A program made the translations under genes and the position numbers. The notes under the pieces were generated by a model, which ran no database searches, was not told where the DNA came from, and saw only the letters and a list, made by a program, of their open reading frames with translations. Source: VYDC01 sp963667515 (GTDB lineage Bacteria; Chloroflexota; Dehalococcoidia; UBA2979). From it: a stretch of 64,000 bases of DNA. Positions 53,394-62,612 of this stretch are shown here, piece after piece. Location: assembly GCA_963667515.2 (NCBI GenBank), contig CAXXXY010000006.1, positions 496,001 to 560,000 on the forward strand, given 5' to 3'. Within the stretch, counting starts at the first letter, position 1. Each line of letters opens with the position of its first letter.

Positions 53394-54700
53394 CACGCCG
53401 ACGCCCGCTCCGCCCACAGCTCGGAGACGCCGAAGCGCTCGAAGCGGTCGGCGAAGCCGGGGCGAATGCCGGTGGATACCAGCCCGCCACGCACGCGGCG
53501 ATCCTGGCCCATGGGCTGATGCTCGAAGATGAAGATGTCCTGCAGGGACACGACATCCCCTTCCATCCCCGCCACCTCGGTCACGTGGGTCACTCGGCGC
53601 GAGCCGTCCACCATGCGGTTGGTTTGCACCAGCAGGTGCAGCGCGGAGGACGTCTGCTCGCGGATGGATCGAGTCGGCAGGTCGAAGCCCGCCATCATCA
53701 CCATGTTCTCGATGCGCGCCACCGCGTCGCGCGGGGTGTTGGCGTGCACGGTGGTGATGGAGCCCTCGTGGCCCGTGTTCATCGCCTGCAGCATGTCGAA
53801 GGCCTCGGAGCCGCGGACCTCGCCGACGATCACGCGGTCGGGGCGCATGCGCAGCGCGTTCCGCACCAGGTCGCGCTGGGTCACCTCGCCGGCGCCGTTC
53901 ACGCCGGGCGGGCGCGCCTCCAGGTTCACGGCGTGCTGCTGGCGCAGCTGCAGCTCCTTCGGGTCCTCGATCGTCACCAGGCGCTCCTGCTCCGGAATGA
54001 AGGAGGAGAGCGCGTTTAGCAGCGTTGTCTTCCCGGAGCCGGTGCCGCCGGAAATGACGACGTTGACCTTCGCGATCACGGAGGCGCGCAGGAAGCCCGC
54101 GACCTGCTCGGTCATCGAGCCGATGCGGATCAGATCGCCGATGCCGAAGCGGTCCGACTGGAACTTGCGGATCGTCATCGCGGGGCTGCCGACGGCGACA
54201 GGCGGCAGTACCACGTTCACGCGCGAGCCGTCGGGGAGCCGCGCGTCCACCATCGGCGAGTACTCGTCGAGGCGGCGCCCCAGCGGGGCCACGATGCGGT
54301 CCGCGATGCGGCGAATGTGCTGCTCGTCGCGAAAGCGCGCGGCGCTGGCGTAGAGCACGCCCGCACGCTCGTAGAAGACCTCCTGGGGGCCGTTCACCAT
54401 CACCTCGGTGACGTCCGGGTCGTCCAGCAGCGGCTGGATCGGGCCGAAGCCGATCACCTCGTTGGTGACCTCGTGGATCACCGCCTGGCGCGAGACGCCG
54501 GCGAGGCCGGGCGCGAGCTCCTTGAGCACGTTCGCGACGGCTTCCTCGACGTGCGCGCGCGCCTCGTCGCGGGGCAGCCGCCTGAGCACGCCCACGTCCA
54601 GGTCGTCCAGCAGCTGGTCATGCACGCGCGCGGCGATCGAGTGGAGGCGCTCGCTCTCGCCGCCCTCCATCACGGTAAAGCTGCGGATGTTGTCGCTCAC
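53393..54700 (-). CDS. tadA: TadA/CpaF-type pilus ATPase
   Basis: A 435-residue secretion ATPase powering Flp pilus assembly. Walker A is VVISGGTGSGKTTLLNAL (about residues 213-230). Other features are an Asp-box-like VTIEDPKELQL, the Walker B region RPDRVIVGEVRGSEAFDMLQ, the His box GHEGSITTVHANTPRDA and an N-terminal PLLDDPDVTEVMVNGPQEVF. GTG start overlaps the cpaE TGA. Full length and undamaged, unlike three other members of the locus. Confidence 0.95.
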   Translation of the reverse strand: MSDNIRSFTVMEGGESERLHSIAARVHDQLLDDLDVGVLRRLPRDEARAHVEEAVANVLKELAPGLAGVSRQAVIHEVTNEVIGFGPIQPLLDDPDVTEVMVNGPQEVFYERAGVLYASAARFRDEQHIRRIADRIVAPLGRRLDEYSPMVDARLPDGSRVNVVLPPVAVGSPAMTIRKFQSDRFGIGDLIRIGSMTEQVAGFLRASVIAKVNVVISGGTGSGKTTLLNALSSFIPEQERLVTIEDPKELQLRQQHAVNLEARPPGVNGAGEVTQRDLVRNALRMRPDRVIVGEVRGSEAFDMLQAMNTGHEGSITTVHANTPRDAVARIENMVMMAGFDLPTRSIREQTSSALHLLVQTNRMVDGSRRVTHVTEVAGMEGDVVSLQDIFIFEHQPMGQDRRVRGGLVSTGIRPGFADRFERFGVSELWAERASA

Positions 54701-55911
54701 GCGGAGATTCTCCCGACCAGCGGCAGCCGGGACAGCGCGCTGCGCGAGCTCCGGCCCTCGGCGGCGCCGACGCCGGAGATCGTCTCGGCGAGGTTGCGGA
54801 CGGCACGCGAGAACTTCGCGCGGGGCTGCGCCTCCACCATCGGCATCCCGGTCTGTACCGAGAGGCCCACGCGCGCCTCGTACTGCAGGTGCTCGGTGAC
54901 CGGCATGCCGGTGGCGCGCGCGACGTCCTCCGGGGTGACCGCGGCCGCGCGGTTGTTGTCGTTCACGATCAGGCGCACGCGATCGCGGGAGAAGCCCCAC
55001 GCGTCCAGGATGCGCAGCGCGGTGCGCGTTTCCTTCACGCTCGAGATGTCGAGGCTGGTCACCAGCAGCACGATCGCGGCCTCGTTCAGCGAGGCGGCGA
55101 CCACGTCGTTCATGGTCCCCGGCGTGTCGAAGACGACGAACTCGTGCGTCTCCGAGAGCGCGCGCGCGATGCCGGAGACGTGCTCCGGGTGCAGGGCGCG
55201 CCAGTCGTCGGGCTCGGAGGCGGCCATCAGCACGTCGATGCCGCTGCGGTGCTTGTGGAGGTAGGAGAGCACCGTCTCGCGGGTGATCTCGCCCTCTTCG
55301 CGAGCGAGGTCGGCGATGCTGCGCTCGACGTCGAGGTCGAGCATCACCGAGACGTCGCCGAACTGCGCGTCGCCGTCGACCAGCGCCACCTCCTGGCCGG
55401 TCGTCTGCCGAAGCGCGATCGCGAGGTTGGCGGCGATCGTGCTCTTGCCGATCCCGCCCTTCGCGCCGGCGACCGTGATCACGGTGCCGCGCGCCGAGGC
55501 GACGGAGCTCTCGCCCCAGCGGGCGAGCTGACGCTGCTCCTCCTGCGCGAGCACGGTGTGGATCGCATCGCGCAGCGGGTCGGCACGCAACGGCTTCTGC
55601 AGGAAGTCGCGAGCGCCCCAGCGCATCGCCTGCCGCACGAGGTCCATGTCGCTGGAGGAGGAGAACGCGACGATGGGCGTGTCCGGGATCACCTGCTGCA
55701 AGGACTCGATGCTGGCGAGCGCGCGGGCGGGCGGATCCTCCACCGCGATCAGCACCACGTTGGGCCGCAGCTCCGCCGCCATCACCGACGCCTCGGTGCC
55801 GTAGGTGGCCTCGCCCGCGAGATCGAGCCCCACGCCCTGCACGGCGCGCGCGATCTCCAACCGGCTGTCCGGGTTGGGATCGATCACCAGCACGCTGAGG
55901 TTGCGGGCCAC
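54697..55911 (-). CDS. cpaE: CpaE/TadZ-like receiver-ParA ATPase
   Basis: A 404-residue pilus-localisation protein. Residues 1-130 form a receiver-like domain (LSVLVIDPNPDSRLEIARAV ... GARDFLQKPLRADPL). Residues 140-400 are a MinD/ParA-like ATPase with the deviant Walker A AGAKGGIGKSTIAANLA near residue 150 and DTPGTMNDVVAASLNEAAIV. In Tad systems TadZ/CpaE places the machine at the pole. Start ATG, 15 bases after cpaB. Confidence 0.93.
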   Translation of the reverse strand: MARNLSVLVIDPNPDSRLEIARAVQGVGLDLAGEATYGTEASVMAAELRPNVVLIAVEDPPARALASIESLQQVIPDTPIVAFSSSSDMDLVRQAMRWGARDFLQKPLRADPLRDAIHTVLAQEEQRQLARWGESSVASARGTVITVAGAKGGIGKSTIAANLAIALRQTTGQEVALVDGDAQFGDVSVMLDLDVERSIADLAREEGEITRETVLSYLHKHRSGIDVLMAASEPDDWRALHPEHVSGIARALSETHEFVVFDTPGTMNDVVAASLNEAAIVLLVTSLDISSVKETRTALRILDAWGFSRDRVRLIVNDNNRAAAVTPEDVARATGMPVTEHLQYEARVGLSVQTGMPMVEAQPRAKFSRAVRNLAETISGVGAAEGRSSRSALSRLPLVGRISA

Positions 55912-55926
55912 GTGGGGTGCCTCCGC

Positions 55927-56787
55927 CTACCGCGAGACCGCTGGCAGGCTCGACGCCTCCAGCTTGAACTCGGGGTTCAGCGCGGGCCGGCGGTCGTCGC
56001 CGAACGCGCGCAGGGCGAAGCCGAGCGTCCCCTCCTGCGAGGCGAACATCAGCTCCTGCGCCTGCTCCGCCGTCACGGCGAGCGTGAGCGAGCGGGCGGA
56101 GGGCTGCGCCTCCACCTCCTCGGGGCGCAGCGTCGCGGGGTCACGGCCCCCCTCGGCACGGCTGGAGACCTCCTGGCCGACGGCGACGACGAGCACGTCC
56201 TGCAGCACCGTGACGACGACGGGGTGCTCCTTGTCGATCAGCGGGTCGATGACCTGCTCTGGCCCGAACAGCCACTCGTACCTGGTCGCGACCAGCACGT
56301 CCACGCGGTCGCCCGGGACCACCAGGCCGCCCGCGCCGAGCAGCTCCGAGAACGGCGCCGAGACGGCGCGGAACCCGGACGGCGCCACGAAGGCGAGGCC
56401 GGCGCCCGGCTCCAGGTCGTCGTTGACCAGCCGGCTCTCCAGCACGGGCTCCCCGCTGACCATCGGGTAGCGGGTGACGCGGCCGGTCAGCTCCTCGATC
56501 TCGGCGAACGCGCCCTCGAGCAGCGTCTCGGCGGGGAACTCGACGTAGCGCAGCAGCGGCGCGGCGAGCTCCGTGCCGGCGCGCACCGGCTCGCGCAGCA
56601 CGACCACGCGCGCCGTGGGGCCCACGGTGGGCCAGGCGGCGGGCGCGCCATCGACGGCGGCGCCCGTGCTGTCGGCGCTCTCCTGGCCGGTGAGCCAGAC
56701 CGCCGTGGCCAGCGCCGTCAGCGCGCCGATGGTGAGCCCCGCGAACATCAGGGCGCTCCCTGAGCTGAACCTCAGCCGACGGACCAT
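55927..56787 (-). CDS. cpaB: CpaB/RcpC-type pilus assembly protein
   Basis: A 286-residue protein with an N-terminal membrane anchor (ALMFAGLTIGALTALATAVW) and the SAF/CpaB region VVVLREPVRAGTELAAPLLR, then GRVTRYPMVSGEPVLESRLV and LVVPGDRVDVLVATRYEW. In Tad systems CpaB is a periplasmic or surface-side assembly factor. Intact, upstream of cpaE in the same direction. Confidence 0.9.
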   Translation of the reverse strand: MVRRLRFSSGSALMFAGLTIGALTALATAVWLTGQESADSTGAAVDGAPAAWPTVGPTARVVVLREPVRAGTELAAPLLRYVEFPAETLLEGAFAEIEELTGRVTRYPMVSGEPVLESRLVNDDLEPGAGLAFVAPSGFRAVSAPFSELLGAGGLVVPGDRVDVLVATRYEWLFGPEQVIDPLIDKEHPVVVTVLQDVLVVAVGQEVSSRAEGGRDPATLRPEEVEAQPSARSLTLAVTAEQAQELMFASQEGTLGFALRAFGDDRRPALNPEFKLEASSLPAVSR

Positions 56788-56875
56788 CTCTCGCTCCTCC
56801 TCGGGCGCCCGGCGGGCGCTCGGTCCCCGGAGTCGATGTCGCAGAGCCGATGTCGCGGCCCCCGCGGCGTCGTCG

Positions 56876-57424
56876 CTACGAGCCGCAGTTGCCGGTCCCC
56901 ACGACCAGCACCCCCTGATCGAGCGGTGGGACCTACAGCCGCGCGTCTGCGCACGCTCGTACCTGAACTGTCGATGGGATCGACCCGAACGAGAGGGTAT
57001 TCAGCAGCAGCCCGAGCGGCGTCTTCGTGGTGTAGGTGTGGTCGATGTTCACGACCACCTCGTCGCCGCGGCCGAACACGGTGTCGCCCGTCTGCTCGAT
57101 GTAGCCGATCGCGATCTCGGAGCAGGCCAGCAGCGCGCTCGAGGAGTCGACGGTGCGCTCCTCGATCGAGCCGGCGTCGCAGGTGCCGGGCGTGGCGCTG
57201 GGCAGGTTGGCGACGGCGGCGAAGCGGGCGCCCTCGCGGGCGGCGCTGTTCACGCTGATGTTGGTGTGCAGCATGAAGCCGAACTCCATCAGCGAGAGCG
57301 CGAACACCAGCACCATCGGGAAGATCAGGACGAACTCGACCATCGCCTGGCCCCGCTCGCCTCTCGGCCAGGGCGGGCGATGCCCGCGCGGCAGGCGCGG
57401 CCGGAGTCGCTGAGAGCCTCGCAT
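56876..57424 (-). CDS. TadE-like pseudopilin, possible in-frame stop near the end
   Basis: A TadE-family protein: Arg/Pro-rich start, prepilin-like motif RGERGQAMVEFVLIFPMVLV followed by a hydrophobic helix, and ISVNSAAREGARFAAVANLP. As read it ends at TAG 56933-56935 (163 residues). Past that stop the frame continues 18 more codons to a second TAG (56876-56878), giving VPPLDQGVLVVGTGNCGS, which looks like natural protein with a final Cys. The first stop may therefore be a lesion (Tyr TAC expected). Follows the flp gene and a hairpin. Called a CDS because the body is intact. Confidence 0.75.
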
Positions 57425-57518
57425 CCGCCCGACCCCTCTGCGTGCTCGCGATGTGAGCGCGCACTGCGGGTGACCGCGACCAGGGCCCCCTCGCGCGTGC
57501 GTGACTAGGTCGATGCGA

Positions 57519-57553
57519 GGACGGCCCGGGGGCGGGTGCCACCCGGGCCGTCC
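57519..57553 (-). terminator. Strong hairpin between flp and tadE
   Basis: GGACGGCCCGGG-N11-CCCGGGCCGTCC is a perfect 12-bp stem, extended by CGATG/CATCG flanks. It lies 69 bases after the flp stop and before tadE. It would let the pilin mRNA be much more abundant than the rest of the operon, as is common for flp. No T-tract. Confidence 0.7.
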
Positions 57554-57621
57554 CATCGATCAGAGGCGGCGCCGCGCTCGCCGGGGGAGCCGTGCTCGCC
57601 CCGCGCGCGACACCCGCCCGA

Positions 57622-57852
57622 CTACCCGCAGGTGTTCGTGGTCGCGTCCCACGTGCCGTTGCCGATGTCACAGGCGACGTGGCTCGCCAGGTTGCCGATC
57701 GACGTGCCGATGCCGGTGGTCAGGAACGCGGCGACGATCACGAGCGAGATCGTGCCGACGATCAGCGTGTACTCGACCATGCCCTGGCCGAGCTCGCGGT
57801 CGCCGAGCCAGCCGGCGAGATAGGTGCGCGTCATCGCAAGCAGAGCGATCAT
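57622..57852 (-). CDS. flp: Flp-family pilin precursor
   Basis: A 76-residue class-III pilin precursor. The Flp motif GQGMVEYTLIVGTISLVIVA contains the cleavage-site glycine, the Glu at +5 and Tyr at +6, and starts a 22-residue hydrophobic helix. After the helix comes an unusual Cys-bounded tail (HVACDIGNGTWDATTNTCG) that could form a disulfide loop. A class-I c-di-GMP riboswitch lies upstream, in the same direction. Major subunit of the Tad pilus; processing would need the prepilin peptidase that is broken here. Confidence 0.93.
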   Translation of the reverse strand: MIALLAMTRTYLAGWLGDRELGQGMVEYTLIVGTISLVIVAAFLTTGIGTSIGNLASHVACDIGNGTWDATTNTCG

Positions 57853-58134
57853 CTTGGTGGTTCTCCCTGTGTGTCCTCGTTCGCCTCGAGCGAATGCCTT
57901 GTGCCCGTCGCCGATAGCAGCGTCGCGCCGGAGAACCCGAGGACCGCGGATCACACCCAGAACACGCTGAGCGCCCGGACACGAGCGACTCCGTCCTTCG
58001 TGGTGCGTCCTCCCGTGGCCTGGCGCGTGCACGACGTACCTCGAAAGCGACCTTCCCCGCGGGCCCGCTCGGGCTCCGCAGCGATGGCGCCGATGGGCCG
58101 GCGGCGCGCGCCTTGCGGCTCCACGCCCGGGCAG

Positions 58135-58250
58135 GCTCCTTCGGTAGGCCGGCGACCCTTCCGCGAGTGCGCAATCGCGCCTTCGCGCTGGCGGGCCCGT
58201 GCCTTTGCGCCCCCGCCTCTCGGCGGGTTTGCCTTCGTCGCGAACGCCAG
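58135..58250 (-). promoter_or_regulatory. Class-I c-di-GMP riboswitch (GEMM-I)
   Basis: Read on the minus strand, the order and spacing match GEMM-I. GGCAAACCC (58225-58233) leads into a perfect 6-bp stem with a GAGA tetraloop (58212-58227), then GGCGCAAAGGCACGGG (58202-58209 core CGCAAAGG). After a variable arm comes the receptor-loop partner GCCGGCCTACCGAAGG (near 58138-58153). It precedes flp by about 285 nt in the same direction. A gene-free stretch of almost 700 bases (57853-58546) holds nothing else clear except a nested inverted repeat at 58291. Ends approximate. Confidence 0.82.
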
Positions 58251-58290
58251 TCCTTCGAGGCGATCATCGGCAGCGCGGCGGAGCACTGAA

Positions 58291-58330
58291 CCCCTCGCCC
58301 ATTCCTCGCGCGCGGGAATCTGACGAGGGG
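58291..58330. other. Nested inverted repeat upstream of the riboswitch
   Basis: CCCCTCG (58291-58297) pairs with CGAGGGG (58324-58330), and inside them ATTCC (58301-58305) pairs with GGAAT (58315-58319). It sits between the riboswitch and the HDOD gene, in the divergent region, and could be an operator or a terminator for transcription entering from either side. Confidence 0.4.
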
Positions 58331-58546
58331 CTGAGCGCGGCCGGGCGCGGCCACGCCGAGGGGGGTGCGCCTCGCGAGCGAGCGGGGCCCGGCCGCGGCC
58401 GGACTCCGGGAGCGCCGCCGTGCCGCCGATGATGAGGGCGAGCAGATCGCCGCACCCGGGCCGCCGTGCGCCTACTCCGCCGGCCGCGCCGAGCGGCCGT
58501 CGGGGCTCTCGCGGCGCGGAGGCCGACTCGGGACGGGAGGCAGCGC

Positions 58547-59502
58547 GTGGAGTTCCGTCCCGAGATCCCGGTGCTGCCACAGGGGCGCGCGCGCTGGCGG
58601 CGCTGCGTGACGGCGGCGTCAACGTCGCGGACGTGGTGCCGGCCATCGATGCCGACCCCGCGCTGACGGCGGGCGTGCTGCGCGCCGCGAACTCCGCGGC
58701 CTCCTCGCCGCTCACGCGCATCGGCGACACGCGCGACGCCGTGGTTCGCATCGGGCTGCGTCAGACCCGCCAGATCGTCGCGGCGTCGGCGCTGCAAGAG
58801 GCGTTCCCGCTGCGCGACTCCGAGATCGAGGTCGAGGAGCTGTGGCGTCACCTCGTGACGACGGCGATGTTCGCGCAGGAGTGGGAGCGGCTCCCGGTCC
58901 AGTGCCACGATGCCTTCACCGCCGGCCTGCTCCACGATGTCGGACGGATGGCGATGGCGGCGCAGGCACCGCGCGCCTACGCGCAGGTGGTGGCCTTCGC
59001 TCGCGGGGGCACGGACGCGCGCGAGGCCGAGCTCGCCGTCTTCCAGATCGATCACGTGACCGTCGGCGAGCAGATCGCGGCGGCGTGGAGCCTGCCCGAG
59101 GACGTCGCGGAAGGCGTCGCCTAGCACCACGGCGGCGGGCGCTCACGGGCTGCGCGAGCGGTGGCGGACGCGCGCGAGGCGGCGGAGCTGCTGGGCCTGG
59201 GCGACGGCATCCGGCCGCGGGCGACGGCTCCCGGCTCCGACGATGACGAGACGGAGCCCGCCGTGGCGCCACCGCTGGTGATCGGCGGCGACGCCGGCAG
59301 CGGGCGTGACGCGGGCAGGTCGCTCGCCGTCGCCGCCGCGCCGCGCGCGGCCGTCGCGAGCCCGGGGGCGACCGGCGACGCGACGCGCGGTGCCGACGGG
59401 GACGCCGAGCTCAGCGCCGGTGAGCGCCTGATCTCGAAGCTCGGCGGGCGGGACAGCGTGCTCGAGCAGGCCGATGCCATCTACCAGGCGATCCGCGGCT
59501 AG
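58547..59502 (+). pseudogene. HDOD-domain protein, frameshift plus in-frame TAG
   Basis: Divergent from flp. GTG 58547 follows GGGAGGCAGC and begins VEFRPEIPVLPQG. In the GC-alternating stretch near 58585 the frame shifts; the HDOD domain then continues for about 180 residues (IDADPALTAGVLRAANSAAS, IGLRQTRQIVAASALQEAF, AGLLHDVGRMAMAAQAPR). It reaches a TAG at 59122-59124 where the conserved HH segment (GVA-stop-HHGGGRS) should be read. The same frame runs on to a normal stop at 59500-59502 (LEQADAIYQAIRG). The partner HDOD gene at 18676 has ADHHGG there. Confidence 0.8.
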
Positions 59503-59569
59503 CGCGCGCCGGCCGCGTGCCCGCCGCTTCACGCCCGAGCACCGTGGCTCGTCGTGCCGCGCGAGCCCG

Positions 59570-61996
59570 CTAGCGCGGCGGCACAGAGCCGCCCGTCGCG
59601 GGCTCCGGCGCCCGACCGAGGTCGTCGTAGCTCGCGCCCTCGACGCGCAGGTCGGGGAGCCACGACAGCCACGACGGCAGGTGCCAGTTCCAGTCGCCCA
59701 GCATCGCCATCGTCGCGGGCACCAGCACGGTGCGCACGACCGTGGCGTCCAGCAGGATCGCCACGGAGAGCCCGAAGCCCAGCTGCTGGAACGGCACGAG
59801 CTGGCCGGCCGCGAAGCCGCCGAAGACCACGATCATGATCGCCGCGGCCCCGGTAATGATGTTCGCCGTGGAGCGCAGCCCGAACGCCACCGAGCCACGG
59901 TTGTCGTGCGTCACGTCGTAGCGCTCGCGGATCCGCGACAGCAGGAAGACGTGGTAGTCCATCGAGAGGCCGAAGAGGACCGCGAACAGGAAGAGCGGGA
60001 TCCACGCCTCGACGGTGTCGACGGTCTGGAAGCCGAAGAAGTCGGCGGCCACCCCCTCCTGGAAGACGAGCACCAGCAGACCGTAGGCGGCGCCCACGGA
60101 GAGCAGGTTCATCACGATCGCCTTCAGCGGCACCACGATCGAGCGGAACACCAGCAGCAGCAGCAGGAAGCTGAAGCTCAGCACGAAGGCGAAGACGATC
60201 GGCAGGTAGGTGTCGACCATGCCGAAGAAGTCGGTGTTGCCGCCCGGCACGCCGCCGACCAGCACCTCCGCGTCGACGCCGCCGAAGGCGCGCGGGATGA
60301 TCTCGTCACGCAGCTCGATGATCGCGTCGCGCTCCTCGGGCGTCGCGGACTCGGCGCGCAGCGGCACCTCGATCAGCGCGGTGCTGGGCGAGTCGAGCGC
60401 GATCACGCTCGGCTTGCCGAAGATCGGCGCCGCCTCCAGCTCGCCGAGCAGCCGCTGGATCGCCTCCTGGACCGGCGCCGCGGCGACGCTCGGCGCGTCG
60501 ATCACGATCTCGGCCGGCGTCGCCTCGCCCGCGGAGAACTCCGCGTTGAGCAGATCGAAGGCCGCTCGCGGCTCCGTGTCCTCGGGCAGCGTCGATGCGC
60601 CCGCGAAGCCGGTGTTGATGTTGAAGTAGGAGACGGAGAGCGCGACCAGCAGCGTCGTCGCGCCGATCGCGCTGACCACGTGGTAGCGCATCACGAGCTG
60701 CGCGGCGCCGGCCCAGAAGCCCGTCTCCGGGTCGACGGCGCCGTGGCGGAAGCGCCCCGCGCCGATCCAGTCACGCTCGCCGAGGCCGACGCGCGAGTCC
60801 GTCACCGAGGCGGCGATCGCGACCGCGAGCACCAGCAGCGCCGTGAGCGCCATCGCGTCGAGCCCGCCGGCGCCGGCCAGCGAGAGCAGCACGAAGGCCG
60901 GCACGCCGATCAGCACGACCCCGGCCGCGACCAGCGACGGCCGCACGGAGAGCGAGTTGACGCGGTCGCCCAGCAGCGCCAGCAGCGCGGGCTGCAGCGT
61001 CAGCGACGCCACCACCGCGAGGCTCGCGACCAGGATCGCGCCCGTCGCCAGGCTGCGGAAGATCGCCTGCGGCACGATGAACATGCCGAACAGCGCGATC
61101 ACCACCGTGATGCCGGAGAAGAGCACCGCGCGCGCGGCGGTGTCACCCGCCACCGCGATCGCCTCCGTCCGCTCGCGGCCGCGCGCGCGCTCCTCGCGGA
61201 AGCGCGCGACGATGAGGAGCGAGTAGTCGATGCCGACGGCGAGGCCGATCGAGAGAATGAAGTTCGTGATGAAGAAGGAGAGCGGCCAGATCTGCCCGAT
61301 CATCGCCGCGATCCCCGTCGCCGCGATGATGGCGACGAAGGCGATGATCATCGGCACGAAGGAGGCCACGACGGCCGCGAAGACCAGCACCAGCACCAGC
61401 AGCGCCACGGGCAGCGCCCGGAACTCCGTCTGCAGGTCCTCCTCCGCCAGCTCCGTGAAGACCACGTTGAGCGAGGCGAAGCCGGCGGTGCCGACGCTGA
61501 ACGCCTCGATCTCCTCCTCCAGCTCGCGGATCGCCTCCACGAACGGCTCACCGGCCTCGTCCGTGTCGGCGACCGAGCCCGCGAGCGTCACCGGCAGCAG
61601 CGTCGTGCGCCGGTCCGCCGAGACGAGCGACGGCGCGTCCGTCTCGTAGAAGCTGGTCGCCGAGGCGACCACCTCGTCGCCGAGCGCGCGCAGGGCGCTG
61701 AGCACCTCGCCGACCTGCTCGCGGAACGCCGCGTCGTCCACGGTCAGCGTCGTCGAGGTCACGATCACCAGCTCGTCGAGCGGCTGCTCCTCGCGGACGC
61801 CTCGCTCCTTCAGCAGATCCTCGGCTCGTTGCGACTCCGGGCTGTTGGTCTGCCGCTGGTCGTTGTTCAGCACTTCGGTGATCCCGGCCACCAGCACGAG
61901 TCCGACGACGAACACCGCTACCCACACGCCGACGACCGGCCAGCGATGGAGTGCGCTCCACAGCGCGAGCCGGCCCGTGATGCACAGCTTCGGCAT
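59570..61996 (-). CDS. MmpL/RND-family transporter
   Basis: An 808-residue twelve-helix exporter of the MMPL branch of RND proteins, energised by protons, typically moving lipids or drugs. Each half has the family core: GLAVGIDYSLLIVARFREER in the first and LFGLSMDYHVFLLSRIRERY in the second, plus the large extracytoplasmic loops. ATG 61996 follows GGAGGAGAGAGGC. It is adjacent to a TetR-family gene on the same strand, a normal regulator-exporter pair. Intact. Confidence 0.93.
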   Translation of the reverse strand: MPKLCITGRLALWSALHRWPVVGVWVAVFVVGLVLVAGITEVLNNDQRQTNSPESQRAEDLLKERGVREEQPLDELVIVTSTTLTVDDAAFREQVGEVLSALRALGDEVVASATSFYETDAPSLVSADRRTTLLPVTLAGSVADTDEAGEPFVEAIRELEEEIEAFSVGTAGFASLNVVFTELAEEDLQTEFRALPVALLVLVLVFAAVVASFVPMIIAFVAIIAATGIAAMIGQIWPLSFFITNFILSIGLAVGIDYSLLIVARFREERARGRERTEAIAVAGDTAARAVLFSGITVVIALFGMFIVPQAIFRSLATGAILVASLAVVASLTLQPALLALLGDRVNSLSVRPSLVAAGVVLIGVPAFVLLSLAGAGGLDAMALTALLVLAVAIAASVTDSRVGLGERDWIGAGRFRHGAVDPETGFWAGAAQLVMRYHVVSAIGATTLLVALSVSYFNINTGFAGASTLPEDTEPRAAFDLLNAEFSAGEATPAEIVIDAPSVAAAPVQEAIQRLLGELEAAPIFGKPSVIALDSPSTALIEVPLRAESATPEERDAIIELRDEIIPRAFGGVDAEVLVGGVPGGNTDFFGMVDTYLPIVFAFVLSFSFLLLLLVFRSIVVPLKAIVMNLLSVGAAYGLLVLVFQEGVAADFFGFQTVDTVEAWIPLFLFAVLFGLSMDYHVFLLSRIRERYDVTHDNRGSVAFGLRSTANIITGAAAIMIVVFGGFAAGQLVPFQQLGFGLSVAILLDATVVRTVLVPATMAMLGDWNWHLPSWLSWLPDLRVEGASYDDLGRAPEPATGGSVPPR

Positions 61997-61997
61997 T

Positions 61998-62513
61998 GCC
62001 TCTCTCCTCCCCTGCATCGGGCGACCGCCGCCTGCGCGGCGAGACGCCCGCCCCCAGCTGGCCCGCGGCCTGCGCGGCGCGGGCCAACGCCTCGAGCTCC
62101 TGGAGGACGCTCGCGCCCGGTCGCTCCACCCCCGCGACCCGCGACGGATCGCGCGCCCCGGCCAGCGCGAGCTCGATGGAGATCAGCGCGTGGGCGCGTG
62201 CGTGCTCGTCGCGGAACTGCTCCCACCCCACCCGCCCCAGCGCGAGGATCGCGGCCAGCGGCGAGCCGTTCGCCTCGGCGCGCGCCTGCGCGAAGAGCGC
62301 GGCGCTCTCCTGCTCGCACAGCGCGAAGACCGCGCGCACCAGCTGCTCCTTGGAGTGGTAGTAGCGATAGATGGCGCCCGACGAGAGATCGGCGGCGCGG
62401 CCGATCTCGGACATCGTGGCGGCCTCGATGCCCTGACGCGCGAAGACCTCCATCGCCGCGTCGAGGATCTCCTCAGCGCGGGCCTCCGGGTACGCGTGCG
62501 CGGCTCGGCTCAT
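61998..62513 (-). pseudogene. TetR-family regulator, 3'-truncated
   Basis: The N-terminal TetR DNA-binding domain is complete: RAEEILDAAMEVFARQGIEA, then ATMSEIGRAADLSSGAIYRY and YHSKEQLVRAVFALCEQ. The ligand-domain homology stops near residue 155 (EALARAAQAAGQLGAGVSP). No stop codon follows in this frame before mmpL begins; the frame runs on, out of register with mmpL, to 61548. The last helices of the regulator are missing, so a deletion has joined it to mmpL, or a frameshift hides the stop. Confidence 0.75.
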
Positions 62514-62574
62514 GTCGCTTCGCTGTTCGCTACAGGGCGGCTCGGGGCCGGCCGGGTCGATGCGCTATCGCGGG

Positions 62575-62612
62575 CGGTGAACTGCCGCTCACCGGCGCTG
62601 AACGCGCGTTCA
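62575..62612. promoter_or_regulatory. Probable TetR operators
   Basis: Two inverted repeats lie upstream of the TetR gene: CGGTGA-N8-TCACCG (62575-62594) and the perfect palindrome TGAACGCGCGTTCA (62599-62612). The half-site GGTGAAC occurs in both orientations. They probably bind the adjacent regulator. Confidence 0.55.

Noticed and set aside
57951..58751. A 266-codon minus-strand ORF upstream of flp
   Set aside because: Composition is low-complexity Arg/Ala/Pro with no motif, and the segment is better explained by the riboswitch and by shadow of the HDOD gene.
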